Part shown: one piece after another, positions 1 through 10,454 of the stretch
Position numbering within the stretch: position 1 is the stretch's first letter
How the letters are laid out: each line of letters starts with the position of its first letter
From: Cutaneotrichosporon cavernicola
Lineage: Eukaryota > Basidiomycota > Tremellomycetes > Trichosporonales > Trichosporonaceae
NCBI RefSeq assembly: GCF_030864355.1
Contig: NC_083394.1
Span: 806,001 to 870,000, forward strand
Direction: 5' to 3'
DNA length: 64,000 bases
Notes under the pieces: model-generated
Seen by the model: the letters and a program-made list of their open reading frames with translations, nothing else
Told to the model about the DNA's origin: nothing
Databases searched by the model: none
Made by a program: the position numbers and the translations under genes

Positions 1-2131
1 CGGACCTGTCCCCTGCCCGCTGCCCGGTCGGCGGTGGCCGCTGATCGGGATATTATATGACAGAACAGACTTGCGAAGCCATGGTGCCACGAGCTGGGGC
101 GCCACACTCGCACCTTTCTTTGGCCAGAACAACTCGTGAATAACGTGCGTGGAATGTGAGTGGCCAAAGACTAGCAGGACGTGGAATGTTGAGAGCAGCG
201 TTGAGCCTGATGGGTAACGACGCGAGTCTGGCGTGCGACGCTCCGGGTTTCTTGGGGCCAGGCTAAGCTCTCTGTGGATCTGTGGAACCGGGGATTCCCC
301 GGGGATAAACATATCAATGCTCGAGTGTAATTGGCTGCATCATTTTGTCTTGAACCCTGCACTGCGCTAATAGACGGGAGAACATGTGTTGGTGTCACCT
401 TATTCACCACGTGGAATCCACTTCGGCCTCCAAAAGACCTCTGAGATTTTGCAGACGTTCCAGTCGCCGATCGGTGACTGGCTCGTCATGTGGCGTGGGA
501 CGTTGCTCATCCTCTCCTCGACGTCACGTTCTGTACGTCCTCTTCCTATCACGGTCTTTTGACAGCCACGGAAGACTTTGTAGCTCTTCAGATCTCCATT
601 AGTTCGCTCATTCCCCGATTAATTAAGACCCCTACTTCAGCTTCTATGTCCGAAGGGAGAGTCGGCTCCTCCCTCCAGGTGGTTCCCTTCTTACTCTGGT
701 TATCCCGTCCTGGTTCATCCGTGTCTCACTACTCTGCCGGTTTCGCGCCATTGTCCAGACCTCGACTTAAATCACATCATATGACAATCCTCGGTATGCT
801 GTCTCGCTACAACCCTACAACTCTATTTGTAACCTCAACGTGTCTCACATGCGAGAACATGTGCGCTTAGCGTCATCTGAAACGACGGGCTCCACATTCC
901 AGAGATGTGGCTATCGCTATGTTTTCAAGGATGCCTCGGGACACTTGACGAGCTGGCTCGCCAGCCTTTGGAACCGAGCCCCTTAAACACATGGTCTTCA
1001 ACTCTGGAATGTCGGCCTTTGCTCCAGATTAAGGGTGGGAATGATCGCTAGAACGACAACAGCCGGTCCAGTTGGCCAAGTCCGAGGCTCTGTGAAACTC
1101 TGACGAGACTGGAATACAAAACCATTGGAACTAACGGCAAGTGCTGTTCTCGGCGATACCTTGCAATTGAAAGCAGTAAGCGCCGCCGCTCAGGAGCGAC
1201 GAGCTGAACAGCTCCCTTGCTGTGTAGCTACAGGTCCGTCAGGTGGGCGTTTGGAGGCTATGTCCCCCAGCTGCTCATGGCTCATGGAACAGGTGCCTCG
1301 CATCCCCGTAGAGGGAGGGGTACCTGGGATGAGCGCCTCCAACCCTCGACCATAGAATACGGCGTGTGTGTTAATTACCAAGCTGATGTCATGATCTATG
1401 TGACCACCCACACATCTTCTGCCACACGTCTTCTGCCGCACAGGGCACAGTCCCACTTTCCACAGCACTCATCTTTCCTCTGATAACCTCTTGCGCCCTG
1501 CGCATCCCACCCACGCTGACAGCATATACTCGCGTTAGTCACGGTGATGGCCGTTCTTCACGTGTTGTTGAGTGAGAGGGTTTGGCGTTTCGAGCGGCCC
1601 TACATTCCCCACATAACCTCGAGGTGCCCCTCAGAAGAACTCTGAATCCTGTGTGGCATGCGAAGCCGAATCTGACTGTGGACTTGTGTGCGGCGCCGCC
1701 TTACGTCCGCGTTGCGCGTGGTGTGGAGGTTTCCGCTCGACTAATTGCATTCCGCTCGCGTTGTTCTCCACCACCACGAGATGAAAATATCAAGATGGGT
1801 TGTCAAAGTTGGAATGGGGATTAGCAAAGATAGGAGGTAGTTCTCGATGTTGATTATAACCGGCTTTCGGGATATGCCGGTTAGCGAGACAAGCGAGTGG
1901 GCACTCGTGTTTATCCGGGGCCGCATCGGTTATGGCCGCCAACCTCGCCATACGGCCGAGGATTGCTCTTTACGGGTCCCCGTGGTGGTATTCACTCTCA
2001 GTCATGGTCGCTAGACACAGCCAACCTTCTCTTCCGTCCACGACCGAGTTATCGGCCCCATTCTCGTGACTTGATCTCCTCCCCTCTTAAGCTTGCGCTT
2101 GCCTTCGTCTTTTCCCACTATCCGTATCACC
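1..2131. other. Left-edge stretch without a supported gene
   Basis: Only short open frames occur on both strands. None has domain-like composition, a convincing splice pattern or a recognisable motif. The last 100 bases before the next gene are pyrimidine-rich, as expected of a 5' leader. An exon of a gene lying mainly to the left of the window cannot be excluded for the first few hundred bases. Confidence 0.5.
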
Positions 2132-3782
2132 ATGCTCGCTGGATTCCGCTCTCTCCGCGCTACCTCCTCGCGCGCCGGCCACCTGCGCTCGACGTACGTC
2201 GTCTCCCGGTCGTTCTCAGCCGTCGCGCCGGGTGACGACCGGCCGCTCGCTGGCATCAAAGTAGTCGACCTCACCCGTGTGCTCGCTGGCCCGACCGCGA
2301 CTATGATGCTTGTAAGTTTGATATGCAGATCCGAGCTGACAACAAGTCTGACCTTGGCGGTGAGTGTAGCCTGTATGGGATCTGAAGCCTTGCCCACCAA
2401 AGGCCCAAAAGCAGTTGTGCGTTGTATCCTAACGTCCAGCCGACGTGATCAAGGTCGAGTCTCCAAACGGTGATGACACCCGCATCTGGGCGCCACCCGA
2501 GGCCAAGCTCATTGACGGGGCCCCCCGCCCGGACCTGCCGGCTGAGTCGGCGTACTTCATGTGTGCGAACCGGAACAAGCGCTCGTGAGTGTGTGTGTAA
2601 TGCCTGGCGCTACGCAACCCCATTACGAGACATGGAAGTGCAATGTACGTGGAGCTGACGGCAGCGTGATTCTCAACTTGAAGAACAAGGAGGCGATGAA
2701 GGTCATGTATAAGCTCATCCAGGACGCCGACGTGTTCGTGGAGAACTACGTCCCTGGCAAGCTTGAGAAGTTCGGGTTGGGATGGGAGAAACTCAAGGAG
2801 ATCAACCCCCGCTTGATCTACTGCTCTGTTACTGGTGAGTCGCTGGTGTGTCACCAGGGGTCTATTCCACGCCCAAACCGGGAAACGGGCACACGCAGGG
2901 CAACGCACGCAGACGGCTGACACTTAGGCTACGGCTCAACTGGGCCCTACGCGTCGTCGCCCGGCTACGACGTCGTCATTGAGGCCGAGGCGGGTCTCAT
3001 GCACATCACCGGCGAGAAGGAGGGTCCTCCCGTCAAGGTCGGCGTGGCTGTCACCGACATCCTCACGGGCCACTACGCGACCTCTGGTATCCTCGCGGCG
3101 CTCCTCAAGCGCGGCAAGACGGGCAAGGGCACGCGCGTTGAGGCCTCGCTGTTCGAGTCGCAGATTGCCACGCTCGCCAATATCGGCTCCAACTATCTCG
3201 TTGCTGGGCAGGAAGCGACGCGCTGGGGCACGTCTCACCCCTCGGTTGTTCCGTACCAGGTCTTCCCGACCAAGGACGGCTACATGATGATCGCGGGCGG
3301 CAACGACAACCAGTTCAAGACTCTCTGCGGGCCAAACATCTTCAACAAGCCCGAGTGGCTTGAGGACGAGCGCTTCGCGACCAACGCCGCGCGTGTCGTG
3401 AACCGCAAGGTTCTTGTTGATGGCATCATCGAGGTGCTCAGCCACAAGAGCACCGATGAGTGGACCCAGGTGATCACGGGCAAGGGGTGAGTACATGTGT
3501 GAAACAAGATTTGACATCAGTATCCCCTTCGCACCCATCAACAACATTGCGCAGACCTTCAGCCACCCTCAGGCGATCGCCCGCAAGGTCGTCGAGGAGA
3601 TCGACCACCCCCGGGCGGGCAAGGTCAAGATTGCGGCTGCAGCTGTGTCGTACGACGGTGAGAAGCCCAAGATGTACCGCCCGCCTCCTTACCTCGGCCA
3701 GCACACCATCGAGGTGCTCGAGGGGATTGGCTACAGCGCGGCGGAGATCGACGAGCTCAAGAGTGGGGGAGCAACAGCGTAG
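2132..3782 (+). CDS. Family III CoA-transferase, mitochondrial SUGCT-like
   Basis: Six exons: 2132-2311, 2347-2359, 2440-2584, 2665-2834, 2928-3486, 3521-3782; 442 residues, normal for the CaiB/BaiF family. The N-terminus is Arg/Ser-rich with no acidic residue in the first 30, which suggests mitochondrial import. The family core starts with PLAGIKVVDLTRVLAGP; the micro-exon and exon 3 supply SDLGADVIKVE, exon 4 the FVENYVPG block, and exon 5 opens with GYGSTGPYASSPGYD. Its Asp, about residue 184, sits where family III enzymes carry the catalytic aspartate. The late block GIPFAPINNI is also typical. The closest functional model is SUGCT, which moves CoA between succinate and glutarate or hydroxymethylglutarate; the exact acid pair is inferred. 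Exon 2 is only 13 bases, but without it the conserved ADLGADVI block and the frame are lost. Family certain, substrate not. Confidence 0.9.
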
Positions 3783-4134
3783 AGTATAGATTATCATTGT
3801 CTCGGTTTCATGCAGGTTTATGGGCATCTGGTACAGTCGCCTAAGCAATCTATAGGTGGTGAGGAAGGGAAGGCTATGGTGAGTCCAAATACGGAGAGGA
3901 GGGAAGGTTGGCTGCTGGATCGCATGCTGGAGAAAGGTGAGTTGACTCACACACCGAGTTGAACAGTACTTATTAGGAACGGTATCATCTTTCTCTTTCT
4001 CTTCATCACTTATTCTCTCATCTCTCCTTCCTTTACTCTCGTTCACTCAACCACCATCACTCTGTTGCTCATCTCACACACTCGCTCCATTTCTCCATCG
4101 TTTCATCACACTATCTGTCAAATCATCCATCATA
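3783..4134. other. Intergenic spacer with CT-rich 5' leader
   Basis: Both neighbours are on the plus strand. From about 3985 the sequence is strongly C/T-rich with short CTCTCAT-like runs ending just before the next ATG, a common fungal promoter or leader pattern. No gene is seen. Confidence 0.5.
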
Positions 4135-5368
4135 ATGTCATCGCGTAGTTCGTCTCCCTCGCCGTCGCCCGTGAACCTCTCGCTGGTGGGTCGCCAACTT
4201 GACCTTTCCTACCTCATCAGGCTAACTTTCCTCGCAGGATTACAGCAACCCGCCCAGCCCCTCCATGCAGCTCACCCTTCCTATACGTCCTCACAGCCTT
4301 CCCTCGTGTGGGGACATCGCCCCACCTTGCCCGCCTTCGGTATGCTCTCTATGACAACCCGTGCTTATTTACAGCCGGCCAAGAGCTCGACGTCTTCCCT
4401 CTCGGCCTCAGCGGCCCCATTCGCCCCTAACCTCGTCGACACTGCGATGGGCCGCAACGCCACGACGGACTACCTGGCGCACCTCGCCAAGGAGGCCGAG
4501 GCCCGCTACGCTGACAGCGCCAAGCATCACTCTGGCAATGACAAAGGAGTCGGTGTCACCGCCACCACCGTCGTCCAGGTATCTGACCTTCATTGGGTGT
4601 GCTCCCGTATTCCACAAATGGCTAACAAAAGTTCACGCAGGACGCACACCTGATCGAGGTCGCCGCGTCGCTGGGCATCTCAATCACATTCAAGGATGTT
4701 ACCTTCCTCGAGCACAAGTGCAACGGCAAGAGCAAGGGGTGAGCCGACAGATGGCTCATGTTCTCATGCCAGTGTTGCGTTCATCAACTGCCACACGACG
4801 CCCAAGATGATGCGGCTCATGAAGTGGTTTGAGACCCAGTGAGTGTCAATGCCTTGGGGACCTAATGTTGCAGCGAGTTCCAAGGCAAGAAGGTGTCCAC
4901 CAGCATCTCGTCCAACGCGAACGGCCGGCCGTCCCTGCCACCCCCTACGCACGACAAGGAGAACGGAGGCCTAGGCTACCGCCCCAACAACGACGGCCCC
5001 GCTCGCGCTCCTCTTCCGTTTCTGCCCACGAACTCGCACGGCGGCGTCAACTTCAACCGCGTGCCTCTTCACCACCGCCAGCAGATGCAGCAGATGCAGC
5101 AGGCAGGCTTCCTCCAGGGCGGATCGTACGGCCGCGCCGGCGGTATGAACGTGTACCCGGCGGCGCAGAACACCAACCCTGGCTACGCGGCTGATCTTGT
5201 GCGCAAGAAGGTCATGGGTGAGTCTATGCGCTTGGCTATGAGCTGACTGGCAGCCCAGCCCAGCCCGTTTTACCTCGGTACAGCCGGGCCAGTTGGCGGA
5301 TGCTGATCCCAGGCGATTGGCAGGACCAGACCAACGCGCAGCCCATGATTCGCACTATGCGCGTCTGA
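4135..5368 (+). CDS. RRM protein resembling cleavage factor Im 68 kDa subunit
   Basis: Seven exons: 4135-4185, 4238-4339, 4375-4596, 4641-4738, 4773-4838, 4874-5217, 5259-5368; 330 residues. A Ser/Pro-rich N-terminus is followed by one RNA-recognition motif at about residues 117-195. RNP2 is VQVSDL and RNP1 lies in KSKGVAFINC; the segment DVTFLEHKCNGKSKG is typical of fungal CPSF6/CFIm68-like RRMs, which guide poly(A)-site choice. The C-terminal third is Gln/Met/Gly/Asn-rich with a QMQQMQQ run. I placed the exon 3 donor at 4597 rather than 4579 because the earlier site would delete RNP2; both keep phase. The last acceptor was taken at 5258, the second of three nearby AGs, since it alone opens a frame ending PMIRTMRV. 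RRM certain; CFIm68 identity probable. Confidence 0.78.
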
Positions 5369-5887
5369 GAAAGCCTGGCGCCATCACACAGGCATCCGAG
5401 GTGGTATGGTCGGTTGTAAGAGCTTGCTCCCTTGAGCCTCTAGTTGTACATAGCGATAAGCTCACAGGTTGTAGACGGATGGATATTGACAGCAGGCACA
5501 GAACAGCAGCTTGGTGCCTGACCCGGAAACCAAACCTAAGGCACACGAGAAGGCTTGATTTGAACCATGTCAGTGTCGGGTTGATTCCAAACTTACAAAG
5601 TCGAGAGTGACCAGAGTTAGTGGAGCTGGACCGAGCTTAAGAGCTGGGAGAAATGTCCTCAGGTGAGTATGATCTTGGCAGCTTGGCAGCTTGGCAGCTC
5701 AGCGATCGACTCTGACATCACTATAAGGATCTAGAGTATCTGCAGTACGATTAGGGAACACGTGTACTGTAAGGAGCGTATGCATCTATAGTGTCAAGTG
5801 CCAAGTTGTGGGTGTCGTGGATGTCGCTCCATTCCAACCCAATGTCCTTCTGCCTCCGTTATTAGGCCATCTCTACAGAGGTAGCAA
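5369..5887. other. Intergenic region between convergent genes
   Basis: This holds the 3' ends of a plus-strand and a minus-strand gene. A short direct repeat of CTTGGCAG lies near 5680-5700. No further gene is seen. Confidence 0.5.
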
Positions 5888-6858
5888 TTAGAAAGCGGCG
5901 AGGGCAACAATGCCAGCGGCGGCGGCAACGGCGCCGCCGACAGCGACGCGGCCAGCACCCGAGGCACCAGTAGCCGAGGGGCTAGCGACCGCCGACGAAG
6001 CGGAGCGCGACACCGACGACGAGACAGCGGCGGACGAGGGCTTGGCCGACGAGACGGGGGCCGACGAGGCGACAGGGGCCGAGGCGGCAGGAGACGAGAC
6101 GGGAGCCGAAGACGCGGCGGGGGTCTCGGCGCTGGACGACACGGCGGGGGTCTCAGCGGGGGTCTGCTCGGCCGAGGGGGCGGGAGTGTCGACAGGAGCC
6201 TGGGACGACGACGAGGCGTTCATGCAGTCGGCGTTGGTGCCAGCCATGACGGTAACGGGCGAGGTGGCCGACGTCTCACCGGTGTTGTCGGTGACCATCA
6301 CGGTGCTTCTGTCAGCTAGGGGTCCAGTGTTGCGTGCAGTGGCTGGCACATGGCTCGAGCACAGGGGTTGTAGAGTGTTTGGGGGCCGAAGCCCCCTCGG
6401 TTGTGACAATCTCGCTCGGGCTTTTTGCCTGGCACGTTCCACAACTGAGGTGTGCACTCACACCGAGGTGCCAGGGGCGAGGTTGACCATCCAGGTCTGG
6501 GACGAGGCGTCCATCTTGGGGAAGGTGACGAGGGGCGCGGCGGCGGTCTGGCCGCCGGGAACGACCGAGAGGTAGAAGGGGGGAACACCAGCCTCCCACG
6601 ACAGCTTGATGGGCTGGCACTGGACGAGCGAGGCCTGGGGTCAGCGCGTCTAAAAGGCAAGTATGTTTCCAAAGGCCGAGAGAGGGGGGATTAGAATCCG
6701 CTTGGTCCGAGCGCGATCCGATCGGCATCGAGCTTGCGATGGTAACTCGAGGCCCATTATGATTTCCATCCCCGGCCTTGACTTGAGCAACTCACGGGAG
6801 TGTGCATGGTGAGGGCATTAGCGATGCCGGCAAGGGCGAGGAGAGCAATGGCGAACAT
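5888..6858 (-). CDS. GPI-anchored Ser/Ala-rich wall protein, Kre9/Knh1-type
   Basis: Three exons read on the minus strand: 6858-6796, 6634-6462, 6308-5888; 218 residues. The first exon is a signal peptide, MFAIALLALAGIANA. It is followed by a compact beta-rich domain with QCQPIKLSW, PPFYLSVVPGG and the end SPVTVMAGTNADC, the pattern of the fungal Ser-Thr-rich GPI-anchored family related to Kre9/Knh1. About 80 residues of Ser/Ala/Pro/Val repeats come next, probably O-mannosylated. The last 20 residues are a hydrophobic Ala/Gly/Val tail preceded by small residues, a typical GPI attachment signal. The product is expected at the plasma membrane or in the wall. Both introns, 161 and 153 bases, are longer than most here. 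The family assignment rests on the pattern of the beta-domain; no enzymatic role is implied. Confidence 0.85.
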
Positions 6859-9800
6859 GTCGAAGGAACGTGTGAAACTGTCAAGGTGGGAATGCAAGAG
6901 CAAGACGAGTTGTACGAGAGAGTGAGTGCAATGATGGGGGAATAGTTCGAGAATGGGTTGGCAGGCTTTATCAGAGCGAGCGATGGGTGGGTCTCTTCTC
7001 TTTGGATGCGAGCGTTGCCAGCAGCTGTTGGGTGCGCGTTTACGCCCCCATCATCCCTTTCCCCTTGGCCCTTGCCTTGTCCTTGCTTGCCCTCTTTCCT
7101 CTGATCCTCTGTCCTCTCAGATGGTATCGCATGCCACGGGCACTGCCGGGGGCCGTGCGTACCACAGGGCATCCAATCTGCTTTGGCCAAGGTCGAGTAT
7201 TTTCTAGTACGTTGTACAGGGTCAAGAGACAGAGTAACATACGAAGCCAGTTGTGCCGGCCGCCGCTTCGGAGATCAGAGAGAGTAACGAGCTGAAAGGA
7301 CTGCATCGACTGGATCAAAAGTTGAAAAGACGACAAAAGGTGGCTGTAGGGAAAGACGCGTCGTCCAATTCGGTCGTATAACCGCAGCCCAAGAACAGGA
7401 GAATACCTCTCCTTCCCTGTAACCCTGGATTCTTTCCCCGAATCGTATCATTCAATCGACGCGCCACTTGACCTATCCAAAGGTATTTGACAATTACTAT
7501 CCTAACAAACAACAAACAACAGTAACATGACAATATGAATCCTTGCTTTGTCCGTCTCCAAACCTCGTGGCAAACTTGGTGGTCAACTCATCCATCCTTG
7601 CCATGCGACTGGAACGCAGAGTTGTACATGATTTCCTCATTCCTGTTTTCATCTTCATTCCATCTGGGCGTATCGCGTCTGCTATCCTTCTGTGACACAC
7701 CAACCCCGATAGACACTCACCGCCACCCACACTCATCTCATGACATGTCTGGTATCGTAGCCCGGTATGCCCCAGCATACGGCCATTGGAAGACAGGTGT
7801 GACTATTGGGCAGATCACCGATCTGCACCTTCCTCGCTGCATACTCTGGTTGCCCAGATCGTTTCATATCAGCGTTTCTCCTACCACCACTACTAACACA
7901 TCAACCTTCAGTCTGGCAACATCAGGAGACGTATTCCCAAGGTTCTACCACTCCAAACGCACGGCCGGACCTACAGAGCCCGCACAGCATCTCAGCTTAG
8001 CAGCCTCATCGCAAGGTTAGGATCTAGGAGCTGTTAGGTGCAGTGTTCTCCTGTTTACAAAGGCAGATTCCTCGGATGTGGAGCTCACGAATGTTGGCGC
8101 CCCGAGTGCCGTGTCGAGCATGCGGCCGTGGAGACAAGGATGGCATGGAAGGATGACATGACGTCGCATGACGTCCGCTCAGTCGTGTACCTGAAGCAGT
8201 CGTTATGGTGTCGCCACCTGGTTGGCCGCCAACTGACTCTGGGTGCCCTCGCACGACACCTCACAGAGAAGACTGTGACTCTTCCAACACGCCAACGCGC
8301 GACCTAGGTTGATTTACAATCTCCTGGCTGGGGGCATTCACTTCCTGCCTCACAAGGTTTGCTCCATCACGCAAGATCGCAAAGCTCGCAAAACGTGTGC
8401 CACGTGCGTGAGCCTGGTCCCTCGGCACCGTGGCTGTGGCGATCCTCTGGCAATCGACAGAAAGTGAGTCGTGGCTTGACGAACATGTAAAAGTGGCAGT
8501 CGGGCGGACTGCGGCCCGTTAAACCTCGCCACAATGGCCCAAGCTATCGCTCCCCGGCGAATCGCTCTGACCGATGGAATGGAACGCCCTAATTCATCTT
8601 GCAGAACCACGACCATGTGACTCCGACTCGGATCGCACAGTCTTTTATTGGGGATCTGTGCTGTGGGACAGTGATCGAGACTTTCCAACTGGCGCACACA
8701 CTCTGTGTGATCTCCGCAGGAGGCACTGACTTCACTGACTTTCAAACTCTGACATGAGTACCAAGATTGTTGAATATATGGCAGCCAGCGACCCTGACCG
8801 CTCGTTCATCTCGCCAGCAGGCCATGAATGGCGCCAGCCAGATGCCCAGCCTCATTAGCCATCACACTTGGCACGAGCAGGCTGGGCGCCCAATCCCAAT
8901 CCCCTCGTCCCAATCCCCTCGTCCCAATCCCCTCGTCCCAATCCCCTCGACCATATCAGACCGTGCTTAACGGTTCTCCAGTCGTCGGCGAGTTTCAGGC
9001 CCCAGGCAACCGTTTCCCCCCCCCAAGAGGCTCATGCCGCCAGCAACATGCTGTTAGCCACAACCCTAGAGATGATTGGCAGCTCCATTGCTGCAGACCA
9101 CGATGGGTATGGCGACCTAGGGGAATTCAGATCTCTGCACACTTCAGGTGAGCGCAGCTGTCGCCAAGGCGATGACTGGGTCGGCATCTCGGCTCCACGA
9201 TGGCGAGGAGGGGGCGAGAGTAAATTACTTTGCAGGGCGGCGCTTGGGTGCACAGAAGCCGATCGTATTCCACATTTCTGGAAATAATACTAGGGAGGAT
9301 TGCAAGTTGTGCCTTGGTCCGGGGTGATGATGTGAGGGCCCCGACAACCCCGGTGGTCCCCAAAACACCCCGCAGAGCTGCCACTATCACGGAAGAAGGG
9401 CGTTGAATGACGGTGCCAAAGGCCCTAGTGAGGGACCCCGGCCAAGCCTGAGCGCTCCATGCATGTGATGTGATGTCGGGATCCTATTCGGCCTGGCGTA
9501 CACCTGAAGCAATACTGCTTCTGATGCGAGAGCACGGACGCGGCCAAAGTCCTCTGCCCGCAGCGTACCGCACAGACCGATGGGCAGTTCCTGGGGAGCG
9601 CCAAGTCAGCACCAAAGATGTGCCAGAATTATCCAGCGACAAAAGTGGTTTAATGATCCTCACCGCGCCAACCCCAACGCCACCGCCACCTCCACTGTCT
9701 ACGGCCCGCATCCGCAACGCGCGACGAGTCAACAGACCCGATAACACGGTGTTACACCACCCCACAGAAGCGGTATCTCTACTTGTTCGTGCTGCGCAAG

Positions 9801-10454
9801 GAGATTGTCCTATGCACCGATCACCTGGGTTGCTTCTCAACCAGTTGATGCAATCGGGAGGTAACTAGGAATGCGGGGATTATGGGTTCAGGCTTGAGGG
9901 ACGCAGGGTTGGGGCGCAGTGTGGTTTGTTGCGGCTAGTATTAAGAGGGGTTAGGTATGTCAAAGACCTAGCCGTGGCGGCCACTGCACAGGCCGCTATC
10001 GTTACCCTTGGTGCTCTGCTCATTCCACTTTCCAACTCGACCATCAGCTAAACTCTGTTACCCTTTCAACCACCCCCTCGGACGGCGCACTGACCCCTCA
10101 CCACTACGGCCTGCATCCCTGCCCTCGCAACTGGGGCAGGGATGCATTCCGCCCTACCTTTGGTGAGCACCGCACATCGTGCTAAAGCTCAGAAATGGTT
10201 CATGTCCACAACACTGTACCTACTGACAGCAACACTTTAACTGTGCTGACTTTCTTCGCTCATCTCAACTTTGATCACTCTCACTTTCACTTCTTCTCAC
10301 TACAACCGACAGGCGACGCCGTATCCAGCAAACCCACAGCACGCTCACAGCGACAGCGCCCCTACCTTTCCCCTCTGCCCACCCCACACACATTCCTTGG
10401 CATCGCCTGCCTCAAAACACCACTTGGCTCGCCTCATCACACCCACTTCCACCC
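6859..10454. other. 3.6-kb gap without a supported gene
   Basis: This is the largest gap. It begins with the upstream region of the minus-strand wall-protein gene and ends with the CT-rich leader of the next plus-strand gene (from about 10020). Open frames are short and of shadow-like composition. A 14-base tandem repeat is listed separately. An RNA gene, a fast-evolving small secreted protein or a transposon relic would be hard to see by eye. Confidence 0.5.
8895..8950. repeat. Tandem repeat, 14-base unit, four copies
   Basis: The unit CCCAATCCCCTCGT is repeated four times head to tail without spacers; the last copy ends in A instead of T. The lack of spacers excludes a CRISPR-like array. 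It is probably a replication-slippage minisatellite. Confidence 0.95.

Noticed and set aside
8895..8950. CRISPR-like array
   Set aside because: Repeats are 14 bases with no spacers, and the genome is eukaryotic.
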